From JAJDYQ01 sp965214035 (lineage in GTDB: Bacteria > Pseudomonadota > Gammaproteobacteria > JAJDYQ01), in NCBI GenBank assembly GCA_965214035.1, contig OZ243932.1:1984001-2048000 (forward strand): a DNA stretch of 64,000 bases. Reading direction: 5' to 3'. The notes beneath the pieces are model-generated. The model worked only from the letters and a program-made list of their open reading frames with translations, had not been told where the DNA came from and searched no databases. Shown piece after piece: positions 48,648-57,657 of this stretch. Both the position numbers and the translations under genes were made by a program. Positions within the stretch are counted from its first letter, which is position 1; every line of letters begins with the position of its first letter.

Positions 48648-50482
48648 GATGTTACGTCGCGCTGGTACTCAGGAACAAGAGCGCTGATTATTTCAGTAAT
48701 CCGCGCTTCCTCGTATGAACAACAGGCCTGCTCAAGTGCATTTAAGGCATCGCTTATATCTGCATGGACCTGTTCTCCGCTGCGCACAAGTCTGATTTTA
48801 TGGTGGTTTGTCGGATCCAGAACCTCGCTGGAGTAGAACAGTTCCTCATAAAGCTTTTCTCCAGGACGCAGCCCCGTATAGATAATCTCAATTTCCCTGC
48901 CGACTTCTTTGCCCGATAACAGGATCATCTGCTCTGCCAGATAACTGATTTTTACAGACTCGCCCATATCCAGAACAAATATCTCCCCTCCCTTTCCAAT
49001 GGCTTTTGACTGTAGAATCAACTGGCAGGCCTCAGGTATCGTCATAAAGTACCGCGTTATATCCGGGTGCGTCACCGTCAAGGGCCCGCCATGCTCTATC
49101 TGCTTACGGAACAGTGGGACGACACTTCCGGCAGAATTTAATACATTACCAAACCGAACCGTTATAAAGCGGGTACGGCCTTGCTCGGAAAATACCTGAC
49201 ACATGATTTCAGATATTCGCTTGGTTGCCCCCATGATGCTCGTCGGGTTGACTGCCTTGTCGGTAGAGATCAGAATAAAATCGCTGACATTATTTTCTAT
49301 AGCCGATTGAATTGTATTTTTTGTGCCTATGACATTATTCAAAACAGCTTCACGAATATGTGCCTCCAATATCGGCACATGTTTATAAGCTGCCGCGTGA
49401 AAAACAATATCCGGAGCAAACTGCTTTATTACCCGGCTGACAGACTGATAGTCACTGACATTAATTAGCCGTATATCCAGACTCACACCCGGATAATCAC
49501 GCCGTATTTCCTGCTCTATTTGATAAAGGCTATACTCATTATGATCGATAATGAGCAGGCGCTGAGGCTCAAGGCGACATATCTGACGGCAGAGTTCAGA
49601 ACCGATAGACCCTCCACCTCCTGTAACAAATACCGCCCTGCCTGCAATACCGGCGCGAATAGACTGCCAGTCCAACGATACCGGATCACGCCCCAGCAAA
49701 TCCTCAATCGAAACCTCTCGAAGATCATTGACAGTAACTTTTCCAGATATGACATCGGATACTTTCGGCATGGTAATAAAGGGCAACAGGGTATGCTCAC
49801 ATGCCTCCACAATATGCTTCATATCAGCATGAGAAGCGGACGGGATGGCAATGATGATCAGGTCGATATTATTCTGTACGACCACCTGATGGATATTGGT
49901 AACCGTATCAATCACACGCAGGCCATGTATTTCCCTGCCATGCTTGCTTTTATCATCGTCGAGGAATCCCATCGGCACATAATCTCCGTCGTGGGACCTG
50001 ATCAGGTCTCTGACCAACTGCTCGCCCGCGTCTCCTGCCCCAATGATAAGCGCCTTCTTTTCAGGAGAGTCCGTCAGTTTGTAATCTTTGCTCCACCGAT
50101 AAATCAGGCGTGGCCCCCCAAGCAATATCAGCAAAAGGATACTGTATATAGGCAAAATTGATCGTGGAACAATGCTGGATGATGGCATCAGTAAATAGAT
50201 AATTACCGCCAGCGGTAGAGCAGCCATGACGATCGATTGACCAATTCGAAGCAGATCGGGAATTGAGGCATAGCGCCAGACACCCCGGTGCAAACCAAAG
50301 TACCAGAACATAAAACCCTGGATGATCACGACCAGAACAAGTATCTGAAGACCAGGATAAAGGTATGCCTGCGGAATGATCTCCAGATTAAAGCGCAGCC
50401 AGTATGCGCCCAGCCATGATATGTGCACCGCCGTAATATCATGCAGGAATACCGCAAAACGCTTTCCCGGATATGGTTTCAA
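48644..50482 (-). CDS. Membrane-bound NDP-sugar 4,6-dehydratase (CapD/WbpM family)
   Basis: A 612-residue enzyme. The first half has four hydrophobic helices (about residues 10-130) and a Rossmann-like domain (LIIGAGDAGEQLVRD, about 147-161). The second half is the extended SDR dehydratase: FVTGGGGSIGSELCRQI (about 285-301), HAAAYKHVP, and NPTSIMGATKRISE, in which the usual catalytic Tyr is Met, the accepted variant of the WbpM/FlaA1/PglF group. The likely reaction is UDP-GlcNAc to its 4-keto-6-deoxy sugar, for O-antigen or capsule. It overlaps its neighbours on both sides (ATGA): the WecA-like gene upstream and galU downstream. Confidence 0.94.
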   Translation of the reverse strand: MKPYPGKRFAVFLHDITAVHISWLGAYWLRFNLEIIPQAYLYPGLQILVLVVIIQGFMFWYFGLHRGVWRYASIPDLLRIGQSIVMAALPLAVIIYLLMPSSSIVPRSILPIYSILLLILLGGPRLIYRWSKDYKLTDSPEKKALIIGAGDAGEQLVRDLIRSHDGDYVPMGFLDDDKSKHGREIHGLRVIDTVTNIHQVVVQNNIDLIIIAIPSASHADMKHIVEACEHTLLPFITMPKVSDVISGKVTVNDLREVSIEDLLGRDPVSLDWQSIRAGIAGRAVFVTGGGGSIGSELCRQICRLEPQRLLIIDHNEYSLYQIEQEIRRDYPGVSLDIRLINVSDYQSVSRVIKQFAPDIVFHAAAYKHVPILEAHIREAVLNNVIGTKNTIQSAIENNVSDFILISTDKAVNPTSIMGATKRISEIMCQVFSEQGRTRFITVRFGNVLNSAGSVVPLFRKQIEHGGPLTVTHPDITRYFMTIPEACQLILQSKAIGKGGEIFVLDMGESVKISYLAEQMILLSGKEVGREIEIIYTGLRPGEKLYEELFYSSEVLDPTNHHKIRLVRSGEQVHADISDALNALEQACCSYEEARITEIISALVPEYQRDVTS

Positions 50483-51534
50483 AGTGCCTTCTCTGTATTT
50501 AGATGCTTTATAAATCTGGTTTCTATCAAAAAAACAATCATCGCATAGGCTATGAATAAAAATGAAAAAACAGCTATCTGGACAGAAACTGCCGCATCAA
50601 CCATGAATATCGCACATAAAGAGACGATAAGCATAATGATGTACTCGGCCAATACGGTCTTTCTATGCCCCCATCCAGAGCGAACCATTATTTGATAATA
50701 GTGGCTTTTATGAGCCCGCCAGAATTTTTTTCTTCGATATATACGCTTAATCAATGTCAGGGAAGCGTCAATAATGAAGGGAGAAAAAATAACAGCGGAT
50801 AACCAGATCGGTATAACATCCTCATTATGCGCATACAGTGATAATACGGCGACCGAAAAACCAAGCATGCAGGAGCCGGTGTCGCCCATAAATATCTTCG
50901 CTGGCGGCAAATTGTAGTAAAGAAATCCTGCGGTTGACGCGGTCAGACCAAGGCTCATAAAAAATAATAAGCTGTTGCTCTCCATATGAGCCAGAACAGC
51001 ATAAGCACCAAAACCAATAACAGCCATACCACCGGCAAACCCATCCATACCATCCATGAAGTTGTATAAATTGATTATCCAGACAATGTATATGACGGTC
51101 ACCATAATGGACAGCCAGTCTGCAAGTGCCCATTCAATTCCAGGTAATGATATGGCAGAAAGGAGTATGCCTTTCCATGCGACACAGGCAGCGACCGTTA
51201 TATGGACAACCAACCGGATGAAAACGGACAAATCATAAAGATCATCCGCAAGTGCAACAATCATCAGCACAGTAGCCAGCAAGCCATACAACATCAGAAA
51301 TGGCATCTGACCATGCATGAAATAGTTATAAAGAATACCCGATAGCATGGATACATAAATGGCCAGTCCTCCGGTTCGAGGTGTCGGCATCGTATGCAGG
51401 GATCGATCATTGGGTTCATCCAGAATGCGCAGTCTTGATTGGCGGCGCGACAAATAGCGCGTTATCATCAAAGCTCCCATAAACATCATGAATAAGATCG
51501 CAGCCATGGATGGTGGATCAGACAACACCCTCAA
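50479..51534 (-). CDS. Polyprenyl-phosphate sugar-1-phosphate transferase (WecA/WbpL family)
   Basis: A 351-residue polytopic membrane enzyme (about ten helices) that starts glycan assembly by moving a HexNAc-1-phosphate to undecaprenyl phosphate. Family signatures: PRTGGLAIYVS near residue 50, LADDLYDLSVFIRL (Asp-Asp motif) near 93, NLYNFMDGMDG (about 155), GDTGSCMLGF (about 220) and the carbohydrate-binding HKSHYYQIMVRSGWGHR near 278. It is the first gene of the operon with the CapD-like and galU genes, the expected order for O-antigen initiation. The decayed IS30 element lies just upstream at 51596-52660 and may have displaced or supplied its promoter. Confidence 0.94.
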   Translation of the reverse strand: MRVLSDPPSMAAILFMMFMGALMITRYLSRRQSRLRILDEPNDRSLHTMPTPRTGGLAIYVSMLSGILYNYFMHGQMPFLMLYGLLATVLMIVALADDLYDLSVFIRLVVHITVAACVAWKGILLSAISLPGIEWALADWLSIMVTVIYIVWIINLYNFMDGMDGFAGGMAVIGFGAYAVLAHMESNSLLFFMSLGLTASTAGFLYYNLPPAKIFMGDTGSCMLGFSVAVLSLYAHNEDVIPIWLSAVIFSPFIIDASLTLIKRIYRRKKFWRAHKSHYYQIMVRSGWGHRKTVLAEYIIMLIVSLCAIFMVDAAVSVQIAVFSFLFIAYAMIVFLIETRFIKHLNTEKAL

Positions 51535-51595
51535 TACCCCCTGAAAACCGGCGACATGTCATTACGATAGCCAGCTATTTAATATACCTGCGCGG

Positions 51596-52660
51596 ATTCA
51601 ACTCGCAAGTGCAATCTGTAGTTTGATTCCTGAAAATACCTCATTAGGCGTTTTAATGCCAAGACATTTTTCAGGTCGATTATTCAGTCTATTCATGGCT
51701 GGCTCAATTTCTCTGTGGGTAATGGTTGTCAACTCACCCCCCTTTGGAAAGTACTGTCGGATGAGTCCATTGGTATTTTCATTCAGGCCCCGCTCCCATG
51801 AAGCATAAGGATGGGCAAAGTAAAACCGGGCGTTGAGTGTATCGGCGATATGTTGGTGACCGGCAAACTCCTTACCGTTATCGCAGGTCAGTGTGATGAC
51901 CCTGTCGGACCATGGCGCCAGAAGATCGATGATGGCATCCGTGACGCATTGGGCTGTGTTACGTTGGACCTTTTTGATCAAGGTGAAACGGGATTTTCGC
52001 TCGGTCAGGGAGACCGGGGCTTGTCGGTGGTTTTTACCGATCAGGGTATCGAGTTCCCCGTCGCCGATACGTGAACGGGTATCAACGATTCCGGGGCGCT
52101 GGTCAATGCTGACACGACCGGCAAGCTGACCCCGGCGATTGTAGCTGCCATCGCGTTTACGGCGCTGCTTTTGGCAGCGCAGATGACGATACAGATGCCC
52201 CCCCCTCATGCTTGTCCCGCACAATGTATTGGTCAATCCATTCATGACGGACCGACCGGTTCCTGTGTGCTTTGAGCCACAGGCTGATTTGCTCTGCACT
52301 CCAGTCAAGCTCCAGCAGGTGTCGTACATGACTCCGGGTCGTCTCGGTCACCCGGTAGCGCACTTTGACCTGTCGGCGCTTGTCACTCAGGCGTTGAGCC
52401 TGTTCAGGGCGATAACCACGAAGGCCCGTATTGCGCTGAAGCTCACGGCTAATGGTGGATCGACTTCAACCTGACATCATGGCTATCCCGGATTGGTTAT
52501 GACCGGCTTTCTTCAGGGCATCAATCCGGTATCGTTGTTCCTGGGCAAGCTGTTTGTATCTCATCGTGCTCCTCTTTCCTGGCAGAATGGGAAAGCTGTG
52601 AATCATATAGCAGCTTACCCTATCGCCAACTCGTCAAGAGTTGCACTTACAAGTTGCATT
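51596..52660. mobile_element. IS30-family insertion sequence, decayed
   Basis: About 1.06 kb bounded by imperfect terminal inverted repeats: ATTCAACTCGCAAGTGCAA at 51596-51614 and its match in reverse at 52641-52659 (16 of 19 identical). It contains one broken IS30-type transposase on the minus strand whose stop codon lies inside the left repeat, as often in this family. It sits between the WecA-like gene and infC. No target duplication could be assigned with confidence because IS30 elements make only 2-3 bp. Confidence 0.85.
51598..52564 (-). pseudogene. IS30-family transposase, broken by one stop codon and one frameshift
   Basis: The gene starts at an ATG at 52562-52564 (MRYKQLAQEQRYRIDALKKA) and shows the IS30 helix-turn-helix region, but a TGA interrupts it after about 32 codons (at GIAMMSG, before SRSTISREL). 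It continues to DWSAEQISLWLKAHR and shifts frame at a run of eight G residues on the coding strand (plus C8 at 52198-52205); the DDE catalytic part then runs to 51598 in another frame (TLTCDNGKEFAGH, ASWERGLNENTNGLIRQYFP). With two lesions it cannot make an active transposase unless frameshifting and stop readthrough both occur. Confidence 0.88.
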
Positions 52661-52733
52661 CAGGCTGAAAAATAAAGGTGCCACCCGCCAAAATCAGATT
52701 AATTTTTGGCCCAAATCTTATGGAGTACGGTAG

Positions 52734-52739
52734 TATAAT
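52734..52739 (+). promoter_or_regulatory. Possible -10 element of the infC operon
   Basis: TATAAT at 52734-52739, about 200 bp upstream of the infC start, in the gap between the IS30 element and infC. No convincing -35 at 17-bp spacing was found, so the assignment is tentative. The remaining leader to 52925 is long enough for regulation but shows no structure I can name. Confidence 0.35.
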
Positions 52740-52938
52740 CGCAAAGGCTTTATGTTAATCTGGCTTGAGGTTTGGGCAAATCAGTCGTAGGATCGGCGTC
52801 ATTGTCGCATTTCGAGCCTTGGACCGGCATCGGTCGAGATCGTGTATAAACCGTGCGGCCTGATGGTATCAGGCGGGCACCTATAACTGATCTCCTGCCC
52901 CGCTTCCGGTTGGTGTGTTTTTTTCGGAGGATTATAAT

Positions 52939-53454
52939 ATCGCAGCAAAAGAGAACCGCCTGAATGGGGACATTGCCGCCCCAGAGGTCAGGCTGATTCA
53001 GGCTAACGGAAATCAGATGGGTATTGTCGATATTCGACAGGCCCTGGAAATCGCTGAAGAGGCCGGTCTGGATCTGGTGGAAATTGTACCGAACGCGAAG
53101 CCGCCTGTCTGCCGGGTGATGGACTTCGGCAAGTTCAAATATGAGCGGAGCAAGAAGGCTCAACAGGCCCGAAAAAAGCAGAAGCAAACGACGGTAAAGG
53201 AAATAAAGTTCCGGCCCGGTACAGAGGAGGCAGATTATCAGGTAAAATTAAAAAACCTGATCCGTTTTCTTTCCGATGGCGATAAAACCAAAGTTACACT
53301 GCGTTTCCGCGGGCGGGAGATGGCTCATCAGGAATTGGGGTCTAAATTACTGGGCCGAATTGAAGAAGACTTGCAGAAATACGGCAAAGTAGAGCAGTAC
53401 CCCAAGATGGAAGGCCGTCAAATGGTTATGGTGATTGGCCCCCACAAGAAGTAA
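52939..53454 (+). CDS. infC: Translation initiation factor IF-3, with AUC start codon
   Basis: A 171-residue initiation factor that keeps ribosomal subunits apart and checks start codons. The N-domain reads ENRLNGDIAAPEVRLIQANG, the linker KPPVCRVMDFGKFKYERSKK, and the C-domain IKFRPGTEEADYQVKLKN and VTLRFRGREMAHQELG. The frame is open from an ATG at 52915, but the only Shine-Dalgarno sequence, GGAGG at 52926-52930, lies inside that extension and is 8 nt from an ATC at 52939. Known infC genes use AUU, AUC or AUA starts so that IF-3 represses itself, so AUC is the most likely start. It heads the rpmI-rplT-pheST-ihfA cluster. Confidence 0.93.
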   Translation: MAAKENRLNGDIAAPEVRLIQANGNQMGIVDIRQALEIAEEAGLDLVEIVPNAKPPVCRVMDFGKFKYERSKKAQQARKKQKQTTVKEIKFRPGTEEADYQVKLKNLIRFLSDGDKTKVTLRFRGREMAHQELGSKLLGRIEEDLQKYGKVEQYPKMEGRQMVMVIGPHKK

Positions 53455-53472
53455 TCCCGGTTCGCCGGGATT
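53453..53472 (+). promoter_or_regulatory. Stem-loop after infC (UUCG loop), leader of rpmI
   Basis: AATCCCGG TTCG CCGGGATT, an 8-bp stem with a stable TTCG loop, overlapping the infC stop. It is followed by a second imperfect stem (CAGGGAG near 53474 with TTCCCCTG near 53500) and a T-rich stretch at about 53510-53522. This could be a partial terminator or the ribosomal-protein L20 autoregulatory leader known for rpmI-rplT in other bacteria. Confidence 0.5.
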
Positions 53473-53537
53473 CCAGGGAGCACTCTGAGGTCATTAGAGT
53501 TCCCCTGAGAGTTTTTATTTTTATTCAGGAATGTCTT

Positions 53538-53735
53538 ATGCCCAAGATCAAGACTAACAGCGGAGCCGCAAAGCGGTTCAAGAGAACTACATCTGGCAGA
53601 TTCAAGCGCAATCAGTCGCATCGTCGTCATATTCTGACGAAAAAGCCGAACAAGCGTATGCGCCACCTGCGTGAGACTGCTTATATCCATAAGGCGGATG
53701 AAGCTCTGGTAAAACAGATGCTTCCCTACGCCTGA
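53538..53735 (+). CDS. rpmI: 50S ribosomal protein L35
   Basis: A 65-residue basic ribosomal protein. It starts MPKIKTNSGAAKRFKRTTSG and contains the family pattern HRRHILTKKPNKRMRHLR. Length is normal. It is 83 bp downstream of infC and 22 bp upstream of rplT, the conserved order. Confidence 0.97.
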   Translation: MPKIKTNSGAAKRFKRTTSGRFKRNQSHRRHILTKKPNKRMRHLRETAYIHKADEALVKQMLPYA

Positions 53736-53757
53736 TGCTGCTATCAGGAGAAACACC

Positions 53758-54117
53758 GTGGCAAGAGTAAAACGTGGTGTGGTTGCACACACAAAGCATA
53801 AAAAAGTATTGAAGAGAGCAAAGGGCTATTATGGTGCCCGTAGCCGTGTATATCGTGTTGCCAAACAAGCCGTCATCAAGGCAGAGCAGTATGCCTATCG
53901 CGACCGCCGCCAGAAAAAACGTCAGTTTCGCTCTTTGTGGATTGTACGCATCAATGCCGCAGCGCGTGAGTGTGGTTTATCATATAGCCGCTTAATGGAC
54001 GGCCTGCACAAAGCAGGCATTGAAGTAGATCGCAAAGTTCTGGCAGAGCTGGCGGCTGAAGACAAAGTCGCTTTTGCCGCATTGGCCGAGAAAGCAAAGA
54101 CGAAGCTCACAGCCTGA
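53758..54117 (+). CDS. rplT: 50S ribosomal protein L20
   Basis: A 119-residue ribosomal protein needed early in 50S assembly. The N-terminal extension MARVKRGVVAHTKHKKVLKR and the globular part (RSLWIVRINAAARECGLSYS, DRKVLAELA) match the family. The start is GTG at 53758 with AGGAG at 53748-53752. In other bacteria L20 represses its own operon; the stem-loops between infC and rpmI could be its target. A strong terminator follows. Confidence 0.97.
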   Translation: MARVKRGVVAHTKHKKVLKRAKGYYGARSRVYRVAKQAVIKAEQYAYRDRRQKKRQFRSLWIVRINAAARECGLSYSRLMDGLHKAGIEVDRKVLAELAAEDKVAFAALAEKAKTKLTA

Positions 54118-54150
54118 TTTTCTGAATATCCGGGCATGGATTTATTATCC

Positions 54151-54186
54151 AGGGGGAGGGCTGATCGTATGCTCTCCCCCTTTTTT
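54151..54186 (+). terminator. Terminator or attenuator between rplT and pheS
   Basis: GGGGGAG at 54152-54158 pairs with CTCCCCC at 54174-54180, followed by TTTTTT at 54181-54186. It lies in the same place as the pheST attenuator of E. coli, but I found no Phe-rich leader peptide in front of it, so plain termination or partial read-through is the safer reading. Confidence 0.88.
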
Positions 54187-54233
54187 ATTTTCAGCCTTAA
54201 ACATATTTCTGATTAAAACAGGACGGATTTTTA

Positions 54234-55253
54234 ATGGATGAGATCGAGCAACTACTGCAGGAAGCGATAAATGCACTGGAGGCATGTGATGATATTGGCA
54301 GGCTGGAGAAATTGCGCATCCGCTACCTCGGAAAAAAAGGTGAGCTTACCGAGCATCTGAAATCTCTGGGCCATTTGCCCGCAACAGAAAAACCAAAAGC
54401 AGGGCAGGCCATCAATAAAGCCAAACGGGATTTTCAACAACGACTGGAACAACGCCGGGCAGAACTGGAAAAACTGGCGACTGAGGATCGGCTGGCAACT
54501 GAGACCATTGATGTCACATTGCCGGGAAGAGGGCAACCGGGAGGTGGCCTGCATCCGGTAACCATAACCACACGCCGGATTGTCAGCTTGTTTGAGAGCA
54601 TGGGTTTTCATGTCGAAGAAGGCCCTGAAATTGAGGATGACTTCCATAATTTTGAAGCATTGAATATCCCGCCACATCATCCGGCGCGCACCATGCACGA
54701 CACCTTTTACTTTGATGCACACCATTTGCTGCGAACCCATACCTCGCCGGTGCAGGTAAGAGCCATGGAATCCAGCAAACCGCCATTACGCATTATCGCC
54801 CCGGGCCGGGTTTACCGTTGTGATTCTGATCTGACCCATACTCCGATGTTCCATCAGGTCGAGGGTTTGTTTGTTGATAAAAAAGTCAGCTTTGCTGATC
54901 TCAAGGGTACGTTAGTCGAATTTATGCGCTATTTTTTCGAAAAAGCTGACTTGCAATTGCGTTTCCGCCCGTCATATTTCCCCTTTACCGAACCCTCGGC
55001 CGAGGCTGACATCCAGTGTGTCATCTGTAACGGCAAGGGTTGCAGGGTCTGTAGCCATAGCGGCTGGCTGGAAGTACTGGGTTGCGGCATGGTACATCCG
55101 AATGTGTTCAAACAGGTCCATATTGACCCGCAGGAATGGCCAGGTTATGCTTTTGGCTTGGGAGTGGAAAGGCTGGCGATGCTGCGCTATGGGGTCCATG
55201 ATCTACGCCTTTTCTTTGAAAATGATTTACGTTTCCTGCGCCAATTCAACTAG
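54234..55253 (+). CDS. pheS: Phenylalanyl-tRNA synthetase alpha subunit
   Basis: A 339-residue catalytic subunit. The N-terminal coiled coil (about residues 1-90) binds tRNA; the class II core shows GRGQPGGGLHPVT, VEEGPEIEDDFHNFEALNIP, DTFYFD, HTSPVQVRAM and FHQVEGLFVD, then the motif 3 region GLGVERLAMLRYG. The ATG at 54234 is used. Full length. It is followed after 12 bp by pheT. Confidence 0.97.
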   Translation: MDEIEQLLQEAINALEACDDIGRLEKLRIRYLGKKGELTEHLKSLGHLPATEKPKAGQAINKAKRDFQQRLEQRRAELEKLATEDRLATETIDVTLPGRGQPGGGLHPVTITTRRIVSLFESMGFHVEEGPEIEDDFHNFEALNIPPHHPARTMHDTFYFDAHHLLRTHTSPVQVRAMESSKPPLRIIAPGRVYRCDSDLTHTPMFHQVEGLFVDKKVSFADLKGTLVEFMRYFFEKADLQLRFRPSYFPFTEPSAEADIQCVICNGKGCRVCSHSGWLEVLGCGMVHPNVFKQVHIDPQEWPGYAFGLGVERLAMLRYGVHDLRLFFENDLRFLRQFN

Positions 55254-55265
55254 CTCGGGCATACG

Positions 55266-57644
55266 ATGAAAGTCAGTGAACAATGGTTACGTGAATGGGT
55301 TGACCCAGAGGTTGATACAGACACACTGATAAGCCAGCTTACGACTGCTGGCCTTGAGGTTGGTGGCGTACAGCCTGCCGCCGGGAATTTCAGCGGTGTG
55401 GTAGTTGGCAAAATCATGGATGTTCAACCTCACCCGAATGCCGAAAGACTGACAGTCTGCCGAATAAATGATGGTCAGAGTGAATCGCTTCAAGTAGTTT
55501 GTGGTGCAGTCAATGTAAGAGTCGGGATGAAGGCACCATTTGCTCAGATAAACGCAAAGCTACCGGGCGACATAAAGATCAGAAAAACCAAAATCCGAGG
55601 GATAGAGTCTTTCGGCATGTTGTGCTCCGGACTGGAATTGGGCATGGCGGACCACGCCGGCGGAGTGGTCGATTTGCCGTCCGAGGCACCGACAGGCGCT
55701 GCAGTGACCGACTATCTGGATCTGGATGACCGGATTATCAAGCTGGACTTGACACCGAATCGTGGTGACTGCCTGGGAATGCTCGGCGTTGCGCGCGAGG
55801 TCGCTGCAATCAATGGCATGGATTTTCAAGAGTGGCATAGTCCGAGTGTCGAAACCCTGATCGAAGATACATTGCCGATTGAGTTAAACATGCCTGAGCA
55901 TTGCCCTGCATATACAGGGCGAATTGTAAAAGATATCAACCCCTGTGCAGAAACCCCCGTGTGGATGCGGGAGAGGCTGAGACGTGCCGGCCTGCGCACG
56001 ATCAGCCCGGTGGTTGACATTACCAACTATGTTTTATTGGAATCAGGGCAGCCCATGCATGCCTTTGACCTGCGCAAGCTGACAGGGAGCATCCAGGTCC
56101 GGATGGCACAGTCATTTGAAAAACTGACATTGCTGGATGGCAGGGAAGTTAAACTGCATGATGACGTACTGGTCATCGCGGATGAAAAGCAGGCGCTGGC
56201 CATGGCTGGCATCATGGGGGGGCAATATTCCGCTGTCAGCGATCAAACACAGGATGTCTTTCTTGAGGCCGCCTGTTTCAATCCGCTGACGATCACAGGC
56301 AAAGCACGCCGCCATGATATGTACACCGATTCATCACATCGCTTTGAGCGTGGCGTTGACCCCACTCTTCAGATGAAAGCCATGGAGCGGGCAACCGGGC
56401 TGTTATTGGAGATATGTGGCGGTCTGGCGGGACCAGTAAAGCAGGTCAGCAGCCAAACTGATTGGCTCATAAGGGACGAGATACCACTGACAAGCGAAAA
56501 AATCCAGAAACTGCTCGGGGTTGAACTACCGACAAAGCAGATTGAGCTTTATTTGAGCAGGCTGCAGATACGTTACACCGGCGGAAATGGCAAATGGTCT
56601 GCGATTGCCCCATCACATCGGTTTGATCTGAATATGGAAGTTGACCTCATTGAGGAAATCGCACGTCTTTATGGCTATGACAATATACCTCAGACATTGC
56701 CCGAAGTGCCACAAACCATGGTAGCGCAACCTGAATGCCAGCTCACACTGGACAGTCTGAAAAATATTATGGTGGAGAGAGGATGGCAAGAGGCGATAAC
56801 CTACTCTTTTGTTGAACCCCAATTACAAGAGATACTTTCACCGGACAGGCCGGCTGTTGATTTAAGCAATCCGCTGTCCAACGAGCTATCGCAAATGCGC
56901 ACCAGCCACTGGAGCGGACTACTAACCGCGTTGCGTCATAATCAGAACCGGCAGCAAAGACAAATTCGATTATTTGAGGCCGGCTTGAATTTTATAGAGA
57001 CACCTGACGGAATTGATCAACAATCATGGTTTTCGGGCATTGCCAGCGGGCCTTATGCCGAAGAACACTGGTCTTCGGGTTCCCGCTTGATTGATTTTTA
57101 TGATGTGAAAGGTGACATTGAGGCACTGTTTTCACGTGCACGAACATACCATCGCCTTGCCTTTAAAGCCGATAAACATGCGGCGTTGCATCCAGGGCAG
57201 GCTGCGAAGATATATCATGATGAGAATCCGGTGGGCTGGCTCGGTGTCCTTCACCCGGAAGCAGAAAAGAATCTGTCGATCGAAGGCCCCGTTATTTTAT
57301 TTGAAATAAAGGGAAGCGCACTGCTTGATGCGGCTCCCCGTCAGTTTATTCCAATATCCAGATTTCCAAGTATTCGACGTGATCTGGCAATTATTGTGGA
57401 CGAGGCCGTCACATCTGATGAAATTCTGGCAGTCATCCAGCAAATAGAAGACAAGGCTATACAGAAATCGTGGATTTTTGATATTTATCGAGGACGGGAA
57501 ATAGAGCCGGGGAGAAAAAGTATAGCTTTGGGCTTGATTTTCTCGGATTATTCCAGCACTCTCACGGATCAAGATGTAGAGACAGCTATTAGTAAGATTA
57601 TTAGTAGCTTAGCTGAAAAAATTAATGCAATATTGAGAAAATGA
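55266..57644 (+). CDS. pheT: Phenylalanyl-tRNA synthetase beta subunit
   Basis: A 792-residue subunit for tRNA recognition and editing. Domains in order: a tRNA-binding OB fold (about residues 40-150: VVVGKIMDVQPHPNAERLTV), the B3/B4 editing region (about 210-385), B5 (about 400-475), the inactive catalytic-like core (to about 690) and the C-terminal ferredoxin-like anticodon-binding domain (PISRFPSIRRDLAIIVDEAV). A G7 run at about 56215-56222 encodes the conserved MGG and is in frame. The start ATG at 55266 lies 12 bp after pheS. ihfA follows after 13 bp. Confidence 0.97.
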   Translation: MKVSEQWLREWVDPEVDTDTLISQLTTAGLEVGGVQPAAGNFSGVVVGKIMDVQPHPNAERLTVCRINDGQSESLQVVCGAVNVRVGMKAPFAQINAKLPGDIKIRKTKIRGIESFGMLCSGLELGMADHAGGVVDLPSEAPTGAAVTDYLDLDDRIIKLDLTPNRGDCLGMLGVAREVAAINGMDFQEWHSPSVETLIEDTLPIELNMPEHCPAYTGRIVKDINPCAETPVWMRERLRRAGLRTISPVVDITNYVLLESGQPMHAFDLRKLTGSIQVRMAQSFEKLTLLDGREVKLHDDVLVIADEKQALAMAGIMGGQYSAVSDQTQDVFLEAACFNPLTITGKARRHDMYTDSSHRFERGVDPTLQMKAMERATGLLLEICGGLAGPVKQVSSQTDWLIRDEIPLTSEKIQKLLGVELPTKQIELYLSRLQIRYTGGNGKWSAIAPSHRFDLNMEVDLIEEIARLYGYDNIPQTLPEVPQTMVAQPECQLTLDSLKNIMVERGWQEAITYSFVEPQLQEILSPDRPAVDLSNPLSNELSQMRTSHWSGLLTALRHNQNRQQRQIRLFEAGLNFIETPDGIDQQSWFSGIASGPYAEEHWSSGSRLIDFYDVKGDIEALFSRARTYHRLAFKADKHAALHPGQAAKIYHDENPVGWLGVLHPEAEKNLSIEGPVILFEIKGSALLDAAPRQFIPISRFPSIRRDLAIIVDEAVTSDEILAVIQQIEDKAIQKSWIFDIYRGREIEPGRKSIALGLIFSDYSSTLTDQDVETAISKIISSLAEKINAILRK

Positions 57645-57657
57645 ACTGCGCGGTAAT

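Noticed and set aside
39888..51534. One continuous capsule or O-antigen cluster
   Set aside because: fcl-gmd and the WecA-like/CapD-like/galU group are separated by thrS, tRNA-Val, uvrB, an aminotransferase and tRNA-Asn; no wzx, wzy or export genes are present.
54118..54233. pheM-type leader peptide with attenuator
   Set aside because: The terminator is present, but the only short frame (from an ATG near 54137) has its Phe codons inside and after the T-run, which does not fit attenuation control.
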